The notes beneath the pieces were generated by a model. It had not been told where the DNA came from. It did not search any database and worked only from the letters and a program-made list of their open reading frames with translations. DNA of 64,000 nucleotides from Cordylochernes scorpioides (taxonomy: Eukaryota > Arthropoda > Arachnida > Pseudoscorpiones > Chernetidae): positions 68,839,939 to 68,903,938 of the forward strand of contig CP092877.1 in the NCBI GenBank assembly GCA_030710605.1, written 5' to 3'. Of the stretch, positions 42,311 through 52,479 are shown one piece after another (the stretch's first letter is position 1; every line of letters starts with the position of its first letter). Both the position numbers and the translations under genes were made by a program.

Positions 42311-42729
42311 ACCCTTTTTTTTAACAATTTTTTTTTACTTAGGTGAACAGTCTTCTTCTTATCTATGAACGTTAGATGGAGATTATGTTTAATATAACCA
42401 TGGAATGAGTCTCTGTAAAAACAAAAGTACGAATGGGTCAAAAAAGAATATTTGATATTTCATTGAGGAACCTCATTGATATCCTTATATTTTCAATTGT
42501 TTGCTTTCTATATTTTTTATAATATAATATATTAATAAGTATGCTTTTTCTCTATTATTTTTCTCTATTCATATTAAAAAGCATCTCGTTGTGTTAAAAA
42601 TCGGTGTTATTGAAGGATAGTAAAAATCATCGTTATGTGACAATTGACTATTAAAAATGATTTATTGACATCTAGTCAATGGTCAAGAGAGAGTTCACAG
42701 ATTTTTAAATAGTAGAGAAAATATATACA

Positions 42730-43235
42730 CCAGACGAGGCCTTCTCCGAAGGTACGTCTGGATCCTATCAGGAGCTTAGAGTTTGGTGGAGAATCGCCAG
42801 TGGGTCTCCAGCAACACCACGTATTTCGCGATCTACGAAGAATACGTAGATCTCGTACTTCGCCGCTGAGGAGATGGTGATGGCGTGGTCCTCGAGACTA
42901 ACTAGAAAGATTTAGGACTGCAGGTCCGGCCGATGATGGAGAACACCTCTCGGATGACAGGGCGAACGGCGCTGCAGGACCAGTCAGGAGCTTAGAATCG
43001 TCTTGAGTTCAGACTTGCGAGTTATGGAATCCGTGTCCCCAGCATGCTCGATGTCTTTATTGAGGAACTTGACAAGAATAATCTTGTGTTTAGGTAAGGT
43101 ATCCGCGAGGAAACTCTCCCTAAGATGGGTGTACAGGACCGCGACATCATTAATGGTCGTCCCTCGGTTATATCGTTTATGTGTCTGCTGTAGCTCTTGT
43201 ACACACATTCTGAGTAACAAATTAAATACATTTAC
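42730..43235 (-). pseudogene. unassigned coding-like block, minus strand
   Basis: About 500 bp with ~50% GC in a 30% GC neighbourhood. Minus-strand frames: 43220-42984 (78 codons, including NDVAVLYTHLRESFLADTL) and a second, ~60 codons, ending at about 42772 (including SSAAKYEIYVFFVDREIRG). Both end in LSS and the same CTAAGCTCCTGA, so the end is duplicated (TCAGGAGCTTAGA at 42768 and 42985). Balanced residue use suggests true past coding. I do not recognise the family; it may be a degraded mobile-element or endogenous-virus gene, or host exons. Confidence 0.4.
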
Positions 43236-43975
43236 ATAAGCTCATAACTAAGGCTTATCTTTCGGTTTAAAGAGTTATATTTATCCATTATTTTGATGGA
43301 CCAATCGTCCATCTTTTAAGGGATTTTTTTTTTTTTTTTTGAAACTCACAGCAGGTCACGCGCTTCAGGTGATCTATGGACGTATTTACAAGCTTATTGG
43401 GCGAAACCTCCATCTATGATATATATTCCAAACAAAAGTAAATATAATCAGAAGATATGAAATATATATATATGAATAAAATATCAATAAAATTCTTATT
43501 AAATTCAAAATAAGCCTTATATAAAAATTAAAGTTATTATGGAATATTCTATATTCAGAATATAGTTTATAATACATTTATATAAAAAGCAAGAATAAAA
43601 CCGGTCGCGAAAATATATTTCCGAATTTTACATTCATAGAAGAGATTATTTAGGAAAATGTCTCTAGCAACACTGAACCTATTAGAAAGACAAATTACTT
43701 AGTGAATCGACCCACATTAAACAATAAATAAAAGCGTTGCTAGGAGTTTTTTAAAGTATTGTCTACTAAATCTTACCTTTTTAGGTTTATTTAGGTTCAA
43801 TTCTTGCGTGATATATGTTTTTTAATTTTAGAAATATTTAAAATAATAGCTAGTTGAAGCATCAGTACCTTGATTCGATAAAAAAACAAATTTCATTTTA
43901 TATTTTTAAAAAACCTCATGGACTTAAGGAAATGAAAATAGGTCGACGGTATATCGGTATTTAGACAACGATATA
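43236..43975. other. AT-rich stretch, no gene seen
   Basis: Poly-T at 43326-43340; nothing recognised. Confidence 0.4.
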
Positions 43976-44255
43976 TACTCATAGACAAACCTTGAGGATG
44001 TTGTACCTTTTAGGATGTATATCGGGATTTAGACAAGAACGATATATACTCATGGACAAAACTTAAGGAAGTGGAAAGTCTTTGATGTCGCCGGTCGTAT
44101 GTTTTTGGGGAGAAGACAGAGGCAATTTTATTCACAATTGGTTATCTCTTGTGTCTTCAATAAAGGTCACTGTGTATCAAATATCTTTCAGAGTTATTGC
44201 TCCGATGTACATACTAAAAGGTACAATTTCCTTATGTTTTGTCCATGAGTGTATA
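43976..44255. mobile_element. family A MITE, nested in a partial copy
   Basis: A truncated left end (43978-44045) is followed by a full copy 44046-44255 (CTCATGGACAAAACTTAAGG ... TTATGTTTTGTCCATGAGTG). Confidence 0.72.
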
Positions 44256-44624
44256 TATTTTATAAATATAATTTTTAAATATATATAAAAATACAAAAGA
44301 AATATGATTTTAAAGAGTAATCTGTTATACTGATTTTATATATTATTGAATATAAAAGCTCACAGATCAACCTTTCATCATTCAAATTTTGGAAAAGAAG
44401 GAATTCCAAATTTTGATTATTGTAGCGAAGAAATAATTTATTATTTAATTTTTTTTTGTATTATTCAATGAATATATTTAACAGATTACTATACTCTGTA
44501 TTTGTAAAATCATCATATATGTTCCATAGCTTGATTTTTCAATATTCTTTATCTGTACATAGTTGTTTGTTGATAATTGTCGACTAGTCGTACTGACGTC
44601 ATCAATAAATACTGTTACATCTTA

Positions 44625-44845
44625 AGATCCTGCCCAGAAGTCCTCCTCTACGTGGCGGGCGGGAGAAGCAGCACAAGTAAGGGACTGCCCTGTAGTACGG
44701 TGTCGTGAGTCCCGAGCCGCTACGGTAACCGTGAACAGGGAACTCTGAAATGTGGCTGACTAACGGGGTAATGGTACCCCCCTCATTCCATGGAGCAAAA
44801 AAATCAGAAACTGACTATCCATGGACAAGACACCACCACCACATC
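44625..44845. repeat. GC-rich dispersed repeat, copy 1
   Basis: AGCAGCACAAGTAAGG, CCGAGCCGCTACGGTAACCG, AACAGGGAACTCTGAAATGT. A reverse-oriented copy is at 50625-50800. Could be part of a LINE; no frame is conserved. A CRE-like TGACGTCA lies just before it (44594-44601). Confidence 0.6.
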
Positions 44846-44913
44846 TTAAGATATTCAAAGACTTGATTTCTTCGTTACGATATATATAACAATAAAATAA
44901 TCCCTTGTATTAA

Positions 44914-45126
44914 TACTGAGTAAAATTAATCAGGCCTCCAGGGAAAAGTTTCTTTTCTAAACATTTTTATTCTCTAGCTTTCGGGCACGGATGACCTTCT
45001 GCAGGAGAAAACATGGTATTATAGGAAGTTTTCTCCTGCAGAAGGTCATCCGTGCCCGAAAGCTAGAGAATAACAATGTTTTAAAAAGACACTTTTCCTG
45101 GAGGCCTGATTAATTTTTACTCAATA
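44914..45126. repeat. 213-bp palindrome with CTGCAGA hammerhead variants on both arms
   Basis: Arms of about 95 bp (ATTAATCAGGCCTCCAGGG ... and inverse). Each arm carries TTCTC, CTGCAGA, AGGTCATCCGTGCCC, GAAA, AGCT, A, GAGAA (plus 45031-45070, minus 45009-44970). Stem I is 5 bp and perfect; the core has C in place of A6. Confidence 0.75.
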
Positions 45127-46539
45127 TATATATGTTATAAAAATAAATAGAAATGAGATTTTCTGTTGTATTTAGATCATGTTGAGGATTATGGTAATGT
45201 AATGCAGTCGTGGTTGAAATCTTTAAAGTATGATAATGAAAAATACTTTTGATCAGTAATTTAATTGAGTTAAACGAATATATAAAAAAGACATAATTTG
45301 ATAAAAGTAATGCCTGGCTTAAGGCGAGTAGAATAAGGAAAACAAAAGATTATTTACATAATGTACAAAAGTTTTGAGCCGGCCATCGGGGAAGAACAAC
45401 AACGAGTTTTTATAGGGGAAGCATGACCTCTGGCGGTCGATTTAACAGAGTATTTGGATCTATGAAATATAATTTTTTTTTTAAATAAAATAATATTTTA
45501 ATATAACATATATATCATTGAAATAATAATATTAGATGTTCATTATATTAAGTTTTATATCAAAGTTTTTTTTTTTTTTACAAAATTTTATTTGAAGCCA
45601 TTGGTGATATGTCTTTATCGACATTATATATTTTGTTCAATGTCCAATCCTATAAGGGAAAGAGAAAAAAAAAGCAGTCAAGTGAGTGTGTCCTCTAGAA
45701 ATGGAGAATTGTAGCATTTGGCAATCCCCATTAGGAGATATTGAGGAGTTTATAGAGGGAGCAGGAAATGGTGAGATATCAAAGAAAGGACATTCATTAT
45801 TAGTCAGGATATTGGATCCGCTTTTACCGTGTTACACTCGGCAACACTGGCCTTTTTTTTTCTACTCATAGAAGCCTTACGATCATAGATATGGCTTGTT
45901 TATTTATTCGTAAATACTTTTTTATTTATCCTTTATAACAATTAATATTGATTTACTAACCATATTAATAAGTATTTAGATAACAAAATAAGATTTATAT
46001 ATAAGGGCGTATCTGGATCTGTAAAGAAAAAAAAAAACAATTTTTTCTCAAAATATTTCGAGAGATTGCTCCCTCTTTATCAATTTATAATATTTGTTCA
46101 ATGATTTTATACTAAACTTTATTGATATTTTTTTTTTTTAGATAATAAATTTATATTTTTTTCTATGATTATATTAAACTTGGTTGTTTTTTCGTTCATT
46201 ATATAAAATATTATTAATATATAAATGTCTTGGTTTAAAGATAAAATTTTCCATGGAAACATCACAACAATGAGGAAAATTTTATATAGTTTTTACTATT
46301 GTTCATATATTTTAATAAGAGTATAGATAGAATTTTAAAGATATTTTAAAACTATTTATAATTTTTTATTTTAAGAAAAAATATTTTTGTATACACACAA
46401 AGGTTATAAATAAATACGGTATGTTTTTAATACTGGAATAAATAAAAACTAAGTTCTTAAATTCCCTATTTCAATTTTGATTTTTCATATATGGCTTATT
46501 TCCATATAAAATTCCATATATATTCTCCATAGTTATATA

Positions 46540-46885
46540 TATATCTATCTATCTATATATATAAAAGTCAATTTCTGTCTGTCTGTTTCGCGATAAACTC
46601 AAAAACTACTGAACCAATTGGTACCAAATTTTGCATGTCGCTTTTTATAAACCTGAGGAAAATTTTCGGCTGCATTTTGATTAGTATTTTTGGCTATTTC
46701 TTTTTTTCATTTGAAGAACTTTTTTTTACGCGGACTAATCCGGAATGGAATGAATACCTAAATATGGCCATTTTTTTAAAGCATCGGTGGTTCAATGGTA
46801 GAATGCTAGCCTGCCACGCGGGCGGCCAGGGTTCGATTCCCGGCCGATGCATTTTTTTTTAACAATTTTTAAAACTCATTTATAT
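46540..46885 (+). mobile_element. Helitron 5' part carrying a tRNA-Gly sequence (3' truncated)
   Basis: Begins TCTATCTATATATATAAAAG and TCAATTTCTGTCTGTCTG, a typical Helitron 5' start, and holds the tRNA-Gly at 46781. The flanks AATGAATACC..AAATATGGCCATTT and ACAATTTTTAAAACTCATTTAT on either side of the tRNA recur in the same order around the damaged tRNA at 51599-51650, so the tRNA belongs to the element. Confidence 0.6.
46781..46851 (+). tRNA. tRNA-Gly (anticodon GCC), inside a Helitron; possibly a pseudogene
   Basis: 71 nt. The acceptor stem GCATCGG/CCGATGC is perfect, with discriminator A. The D arm is GGTTCAATGGTAGAAT, the anticodon loop CTGCCAC reads GCC, the B box is GGTTCGATTCC, and a run of T follows as a polymerase III terminator. 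There is one A-G mismatch in the anticodon stem (CTAGC/GCGGG) and one in the T stem (CAGGG/CCCGG). These and its place in a mobile element argue for a tRNA-derived sequence rather than a maintained gene. Confidence 0.75.
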
Positions 46886-46889
46886 TATA

Positions 46890-47282
46890 TCTTCTATATA
46901 TATAAAAATGAATGTTTGTATGTTTGTTTGTTGGTTTGTATGTCCGGTATACAAATTCGCAGTAGTTCACTAATTCAAACCAAAATTTCCATACATAGGT
47001 AAAAAAATACGGGGAAGACGATAGGCTATTTTAAAAAATATATAAATCAATTATTAAAACTATATATTATTAGTCAAAAAATGATGATGACGATATTGCT
47101 GTATCATGTAAGATTATCAGATACAAAATTATATCGGGAAAAATTCCAAAAAGCAGAGACCACGGGTGAAACGTTTCACAAGAGTGACATCCACGCCGCC
47201 AATTTATAATTGTAACGAATAGTATTTAAATAAAAACATTTAATCGGGTAAAACCCGGGCGTTGCCCGGGTCATTCGGCTAG
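46890..47282 (+). mobile_element. non-autonomous Helitron, complete ends
   Basis: 5' TC after an A (46889), TCTATATATATAAAAATG start, and a 3' hairpin CCCGGGCGTTGCCCGGG 10 bases before CTAG (47279-47282), then T. Insertion between A and T is diagnostic. 393 bp, no coding capacity. The 3' half matches the minus-strand element at 51454. Confidence 0.8.
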
Positions 47283-47600
47283 TATGCTATATTAAATATT
47301 ATTTTATTTAAAATTATATTTCATAGATTCAAATACTCTGTTAAATCGACCGCCAGAGGTCACGCTTCCCCTTTAAAATCATTGTTGTTGTTTCCCGATG
47401 GCCGGCTCAAACCTTTTGTACATTATATAAATAAGTTTTTCATTTTTTTATTCTTACGCCTTAAGCCAGGCAGTACTTTTACCAAATTATCTTTTATATA
47501 TATTCCTTAAGCTCAATTAAAGCTATATATATTTCCAATCTTTACTATTTTTATTATACTTCAAGATTTTAACCACGACTACAATACCATTTAGAACTAA

Positions 47601-48044
47601 AAGGAACCAGAAAATAATCACCCTCATAATTCGCAAAATATTAAAAAATCAAGCATAAAATATTTTTATTTATAATAGATATAATATTTACCTATTTGAA
47701 AATTCAAATTTTCTCACTATTTAATTAGTTAACTTGTATAATATTTTTTTAAATTTTACTTTTAATGAAGTCCTTTCTGAACTAAAAGGTGAAAAAGAAA
47801 CACTTTTATAAACTTTCTTTTTCCACGATCTAATGCATATTTATCATGATTGAGATATTGTTTAAAAATCCGCATATTTTAACCAACGCGTTAAAATTTG
47901 CATTTAAATAAATTAACACTTGATTATTGGGATAAAAACTAGTAATATTAAATACATTACATATTGGCACCATTGGAATGTTATTTGCACGATACCCCTA
48001 TAATTATTTTGAAATATTATTTTATTATTCTAATGAAAGTTAAG
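47601..48044. other. AT-rich stretch, no gene seen
   Basis: Nothing recognised. Confidence 0.4.
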
Positions 48045-48116
48045 AAGGATTGGCTCATCAGTGGCGAACCCTACCAGCGGTGCCCCCCAGTTTATTCCCT
48101 AGATCGTTGATATTTT
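48045..48116 (-). repeat. family B element, damaged
   Basis: Minus strand: CTGATGA-GCCAATCC intact, but GGCGAAACC has become GGGGGGCACC. Confidence 0.5.
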
Positions 48117-48287
48117 GATTCACGTTATCTTTTTACTCCATGCCATTCCATATATTATTGGTTATAAAATCTATAGCTTCTATGTCATGTCATATATTAA
48201 GAGTGTTGTATTCAAACATCTTGGTGATAAAAGAAAATAGAAGCAGGAAGTAGGTAAACAGCGTGGTAAGTTTCTTTATTGGGAACT

Positions 48288-48323
48288 ACGAGCTTTCGGA
48301 CATCAGCTGCCCTTCATCAGGTA
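48288..48323 (-). ncRNA. hammerhead ribozyme, AGCT type (minus arm)
   Basis: Minus strand: TAC, CTGATGA, AGGGCA/TGTCC stem II, GAAA, AGCT, C, GTA. Canonical core. Confidence 0.75.
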
Positions 48324-48379
48324 CAATGCATGATTGGAAAGAGTGAACCAATAATACCACTCTTTCCAATCACGCATTG

Positions 48380-48416
48380 TACCTGATGAAGGGCAGCTGA
48401 TGTCCGAAAGCTCGTA
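48380..48416 (+). ncRNA. hammerhead ribozyme, AGCT type (plus arm)
   Basis: TAC (48380-48382), CTGATGA (48383-48389), stem II GGGCA/TGTCC with one G-U pair, GAAA (48406-48409), AGCT (48409-48412), C48413, GTA (48414-48416). It is the mirror of the minus arm, so both transcription directions would yield the motif. Confidence 0.78.
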
Positions 48417-48760
48417 GTTCCCAATAAAGAAACTTACCACGCTGTTTACCTACTTCCTGCTTTAATTTATTGAGCGTGGCTATATTATGTCTAAAAGAAA
48501 ATAGATTATCATACAAAAAAACGGTACAAAAAGCGAAATTGTACTGGGATAAAGTTAATAAATTGAGAAAAAGGCATCTCCTAATAGTGTAACTAAATGT
48601 TGAGGATGGCCAACGCTCTCTGTCGGAATAAATATCAACTATTCGTTAATTTACAATTTTTATTTTTTATGCTTATGAGGTGATACAGCAACGTCTTTAC
48701 AATGAGAGAGGAGACAAAATGAATCAAATCTAGAAAAAAGAAGTGAGGACTTCTCGGTCA

Positions 48761-49005
48761 TTAAAGTCTGAGAGGCAAGGCCTTCAGCCAGTTCAGGGCT
48801 TCCGGGGTGACAGAGTGGAGATTGGAGATTCCTCCATTGAATTTGTACAGCGGGCAGTCATCTAGTATATGGGACATTGATTGTGGGACGTTGCAGGAAC
48901 AATTTGGATCTTTGGTGTAGCCCCATAACTTCATCAGCTCTGCACACCTTCCCTGTCCTGTCCTAAAGCGGTTTAGAAGCACCCATTCTCGTCGAGGGAG
49001 GGAAA
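48761..49005 (-). pseudogene. non-LTR retrotransposon (LINE) ORF, C-terminal fragment
   Basis: The minus frame includes LPRREWVLLNRFRTGQGRC, then NCSCNVPQSMSHILDDCP, then a TPEALNWL tail and a stop. The pattern LNR.RTG.GRC ... C.C....S..H...DCP is the cysteine/histidine-containing C-terminus of LINE reverse transcriptases. Upstream RT sequence is missing (a frame break at ~49010), so this is a dead 5'-truncated copy. The best available source class for the LINE tails in the window, though linkage is not shown. Confidence 0.7.
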
Positions 49006-49530
49006 AACCTGGGATCTTGACACTTGGGCTTGTGATGGTATTGGGTAAATACCTTTTCTTTATGATTCAAAACAAGATAACCACATATGTGTTTCAGGCT
49101 GTTGGCCTTAATCAGATGGAGAAAGCCATCAGTATTTTTTGTTTAACGATCAGATCACATTTGAGTAGTTTAGAAGTTTTTCATTTCTATCCATTTAATG
49201 AAACTACCGAAATCCACGAAGTTCGCCTTAATTAGAGGGCCTTTTTCTGGAGAGGGCTAACTTTACTGTTGATTGAGTTATATTTTCTGAATTCATATTA
49301 TTCCGTTGTTAAGATTTTAAAATATTTTATTCGATTTATAATATAAATTTTAAATATCATTATAAAATAAGCGAAAAAAAGTTCCTCATTTCTTTAAAAA
49401 ATGTATCAAAAACATTGTATTGATATTCTTTACGCACAAATTCGCATGAAAGAAGTTATGTCCTAGCACCTTGGGATAAGGAATAAAACGGCTTCCGAGG
49501 ATGCGTTTTTTTTTTATTTATTATATATTT
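49006..49530. other. unassigned, AT-rich
   Basis: The 49017-49235 frame is not convincing; CCACATATGTGTTTCAGG..GTTGGCC..TCAG near 49080-49110 is a trace of a hammerhead-type repeat. Confidence 0.35.
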
Positions 49531-49534
49531 ACTT

Positions 49535-49571
49535 CTCAAGCTTTCGGGTTTTTCAAACCCTTCTACAGGAG
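49535..49571 (-). ncRNA. hammerhead-like RNA, CTGTAGA core
   Basis: Minus strand: CTC, CTGTAGA, stem II GGGTTT/AAACCC-type, GAAA, AGCT, T, GAG. All parts canonical except U in place of A6. Confidence 0.5.
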
Positions 49572-50060
49572 TATACGATAAATCGTTGGCAACTACGGAC
49601 CAAAGGGCCAACAACCTTTATACCATAGTTCGGTACGCCGGTATGCTTAGGGGAACGATTTGATAACATTCTACGAAAATGGAAATCTTGCTGGGAGGAA
49701 ATTGATCGTTAAAAGCATAAGGCGCCTCTCTTGTCAAAATAAACGTCAAAACTAGACGCCATCTAGGATTCTACGAAGAGTTATGAAATTTACCGATTCT
49801 TCCAGAAAGGTGATTTTGTTGCTAATTGGTGATAGGACCTATCTTACGCCATAATACATTGTAGAATGATAAGATTCTATTCACCTACGCAAAAAAGATT
49901 CGTATCTTTGAAAAAGAAACGCATTCCTAGCTAAAAAAAAAAGACTCAGGCTAGCAGGCATAACGAACTAATGAAACATCGTGAAACTTTAAGTTTATGT
50001 TTGTATAACTGTATCCAACTGGTATATATCGGAAAGGAGAAGTTTTATGAATCTCATTTC
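49572..50060. other. PLE-type repeat remnant, then unassigned
   Basis: 49590-49770 matches the ACCATGGT/'GACGCCATCTA' family (GGGCCAACAACCTTTATACC; AAACTAGACGCCATCTAGG). No gene. Confidence 0.4.
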
Positions 50061-50260
50061 CCCCTCTATTGTGATGTCCGCGAAGGTTGGTGCCAGCCTG
50101 GGCTCGACACCGGTCACGTCCGATTGAGCATCAATTGATTCCCGATTGAACGTCTCCTGCTTTCAAACGGCCCAAATTACTTAGCTGCCTCCTCCACTCA
50201 AATTACAGTTTAGAACTCAGAGAAATGGCAGAGAGAATTATACTGCCTACTTCTTCTATT
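50061..50260. other. GC-richer unique island, candidate regulatory sequence
   Basis: About 50% GC. TTGGTGCCAGCCTGGGCTCG, CCGGTCACGTCCGATTGAGC, ATCAATTGATTCCCGATTGA. Not repeated in the window and without a frame. Confidence 0.3.
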
Positions 50261-50624
50261 AATAGCACATTCAATATACGTCATGTTTAGAGTCAATAAG
50301 TAACCACTCTGGGGACATATCAGACATAATTGAACGCTTATAAGAGATATAAATTGAAATATATGTTAGTTATGAAGAAGAAAAAAACTTTCGCAATGTG
50401 TTTTTTTATTGATCTGCTAGACTTTTACAAAATTATTTTTGAATGCCGAAACTCGGTAACGAATTAGAAACCTTGAGACCTTTAGTCGAACGCTCTCCCA
50501 ACTGAGATATTTCAGCTTGAGTTTCTTTAGAGAGGCGATCTCATAACTCAGATAATTTCTCTCCATTAACTTGTTCAAACGTTTTAGTTAGATGAAGAAG
50601 AGTTTGCCCGAAATCTTCCTTGGT

Positions 50625-50800
50625 GGTGTCTTGTCCTATCCATGGAAAGGAGAGGTGCCATTGCCCCGTTATTCAGCCACATTTCAGAGTTCCCTGTTCA
50701 CGGTTACCGTAGCGGCTCGGGGCTTACGACACCATACTTCGACTTACAGGGCCTTACTTGTGCTGTTTCTCACGTCCGCCAAAATCTTCCTTTGACCAAG
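50625..50800. repeat. GC-rich dispersed repeat, copy 2 (inverted to 44625-44845)
   Basis: GTTCCCTGTTCACGGTTACC, GTAGCGGCTCGGGGC, CTTACTTGTGCTGTTTC; reverse complement of the 44.7-kb copy. Confidence 0.6.
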
Positions 50801-51420
50801 TAAATAAAAAGAGTTGCGTCATCTTATGCTTTTTGTAATACACCAATAGCTCGCTTTGCGTCGTTTCGTTTTGCATTTTTTTTTTCGAAGTTGCGTCGCT
50901 GCTTAATTTTTACTGATTTTCACTGTGCGTCGTTAGATTTTCGAAGTTGCGTTGTTTTGGATTCGAGTCTTTAATTTTTTTTTTCCTAAAATATGACTAC
51001 ACCTTTGTTTTTGATTGCGCCTTCACATATTTTCACTTTGCGTCGTGTTTATTTGGAACGTAACCCCGACGCAAAGCAAGGTATGGGTGTATGTCGAAAT
51101 CCTAAATCCTGTGATAATGAATTCCCAACATAATTGATTTTTAAATTAATTATAAATTAAAATATTTAATTCACAATTTTTCCACTTCTGTACTATTTAT
51201 TTTAAAATAAAATATAAGTTAGGTAACGATTAAAAATCCAGAATTAAATTTAGTTAACGTAATGGTAAATACATGAGGAAATATTTCCTCCAAGAATAGT
51301 CATTCTCCATGTTAATTAATAGTGGTTTAATGAGGAAGAATGGAAAAGAGAGAAAATGGTTTAATTTAAATATATACCTTCATCAACGTAAATTAATTCG
51401 TTTAATCAAGTTGGAAGCTT
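50801..51420. other. clustered TTGCGTCG words, then AT-rich
   Basis: Between 50812 and 51080 GCGTCG or a one-base variant occurs about eight times (GTTGCGTCATC, CTTTGCGTCGTTTCG, GTTGCGTCGCTG and so on) at irregular spacing. No gene. Confidence 0.45.
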
Positions 51421-51453
51421 CCCAACATATATGTGTGTGTATTTTATAATACA

Positions 51454-51710
51454 CTAGCCGAATGACCCGGGCAACGCCCGGGTTTTACCCGATTAAATGC
51501 TTTTATTCAAATACTATTCGTTAAAATTATAAATTGGCGCCGTGGATGTCATTCTTGTATAATACATAAATGAGTTTTAAAAATTGTAAAAAAAAAAATG
51601 CATCGGCCGGGAATCGGCAGGCGAGCATTCTACCACTGAACCACCGATGGTTATGAGAAATGGCCATATTTGGGTATTTATTCCATTCACAAAGCAAACG
51701 GTGACATAAT
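51454..51710 (-). mobile_element. Helitron, minus strand, with damaged tRNA-Gly
   Basis: CTAG at 51454-51457 (preceded by A) and the CCCGGGCAACGCCCGGG hairpin mark the 3' end. On the minus strand the tRNA-Gly relic (51650-51599) lacks about 20 nt, from the anticodon to the T stem. The same flanks surround it as around 46781. Confidence 0.7.
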
Positions 51711-51764
51711 TGATTATGACGCTGATAACTGTATATATTAATATAATGCGGCTTGTAATTGCAA

Positions 51765-51845
51765 AACGAAATTTGAAATTTATCCCGCACGTGTTTCTTT
51801 TCAACGAAAATGCGGGATAATTTTCAAATTTCGTTTTACAATGTG
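51765..51845. repeat. family F hairpin, short form
   Basis: AAAACGAAATTTGAAATTTA and the inverse AATTTTCAAATTTCGTTTT around TTTCTTTTCAACGAAAA. Confidence 0.6.
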
Positions 51846-51899
51846 TGTGTATGTTATAAAATTGTTGAGATAAGAAATTATTATCTTGTCCTTTGGATA

Positions 51900-52105
51900 T
51901 ATGAATATCTTTTATGATATTACAGTCGCGGAAATGGTAATAAAACAGTTTTAATCACAAGTTGTTTTAATTGTGCTAATAAAAACAATGAAATACCTGA
52001 CTTAGGGCGTATAAAGAGAATAAAATATTATGTATTTACATATCTACCAAAAGGATTTGAGCTAGGCAAAGTAAAACAACAACAATGAGTTTATATCAAC
52101 ACAAA
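51900..52105 (+). repeat. family G arm, diverged
   Basis: ACAGTCGCGGAAATGGTAAT, GACTTAGGGCG, GATTTGAGCTAGGCAAAG; matches 45205-45420. Confidence 0.5.
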
Positions 52106-52119
52106 GCAACAACGCGCCA

Positions 52120-52412
52120 TCTATATATATAAAATAAAAGGATTTAAAAGCGCGAATGTTTCTTTTATACATAAAACGAACTTCTACTGCCCTTACTGCG
52201 ATGAAAAAATATTGGGAAGGCTTGGTTCGTCAGTACTGAACTCTCCCAGCGGTTCCGCAAATGGTAGATTAAATTGGCGAAACTGCTGGGAGGGTTCACC
52301 ACTGATGAGCCAAGCCCTCCCAATATATTTTTTCACCGCAGTAAGGGCAGTAGAAGTTTGTATTATGTATAAAAGAAACTTTCGTGCTTTTAAATCCTTA
52401 TTTGAATGTAAT
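52120..52412. mobile_element. family B element with ~110-bp inverted arms
   Basis: AAAATAAAAGGATTTAAAAG..GAATGTTTCTTTTATACATA on the left and its inverse on the right, both with CTTCTACTGCCCTTACTGC. The core on plus reads TGGTAGATTAAA, TTGGC-GAAACTGCT, GGGAGGGTTCACCA, CTGATGA-GCCAAGCCCTCCC. Confidence 0.75.
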
Positions 52413-52479
52413 TCTACTGTCTTATAAGCTTATGTCCATCGTTTATTTGAAAACCATTTTCTAAGATACCATCCTTCAG

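Larger units (their letters stand above)
45185..47600. mobile_element. 2.4-kb element with ~330-bp inverted ends (family G)
   Basis: 45185-45500 (GTGGTTGAAATCTTTAAAGT, GCCTGGCTTAAGGCG, GAGCCGGCCATCGGG, GACCTCTGGCGGTCGATTTA) is inverted at 47283-47600 with high similarity. A third arm, diverged, is at 51900-52100. The interior is AT-rich with later Helitron insertions; the 45686-45871 frame (61 codons) has no known domain. Transposon class is not determined. Confidence 0.6.
48243..48461. repeat. 219-bp palindrome with intact hammerheads on both arms
   Basis: Arms of about 100 bp (AGCAGGAAGTAGGTAAACAG ... AATGCATGATTGGAAAGAGT and inverse). Followed by GCGTGGCTATATTATGTC as in the PLE end at 850-880. 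Confidence 0.82.
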
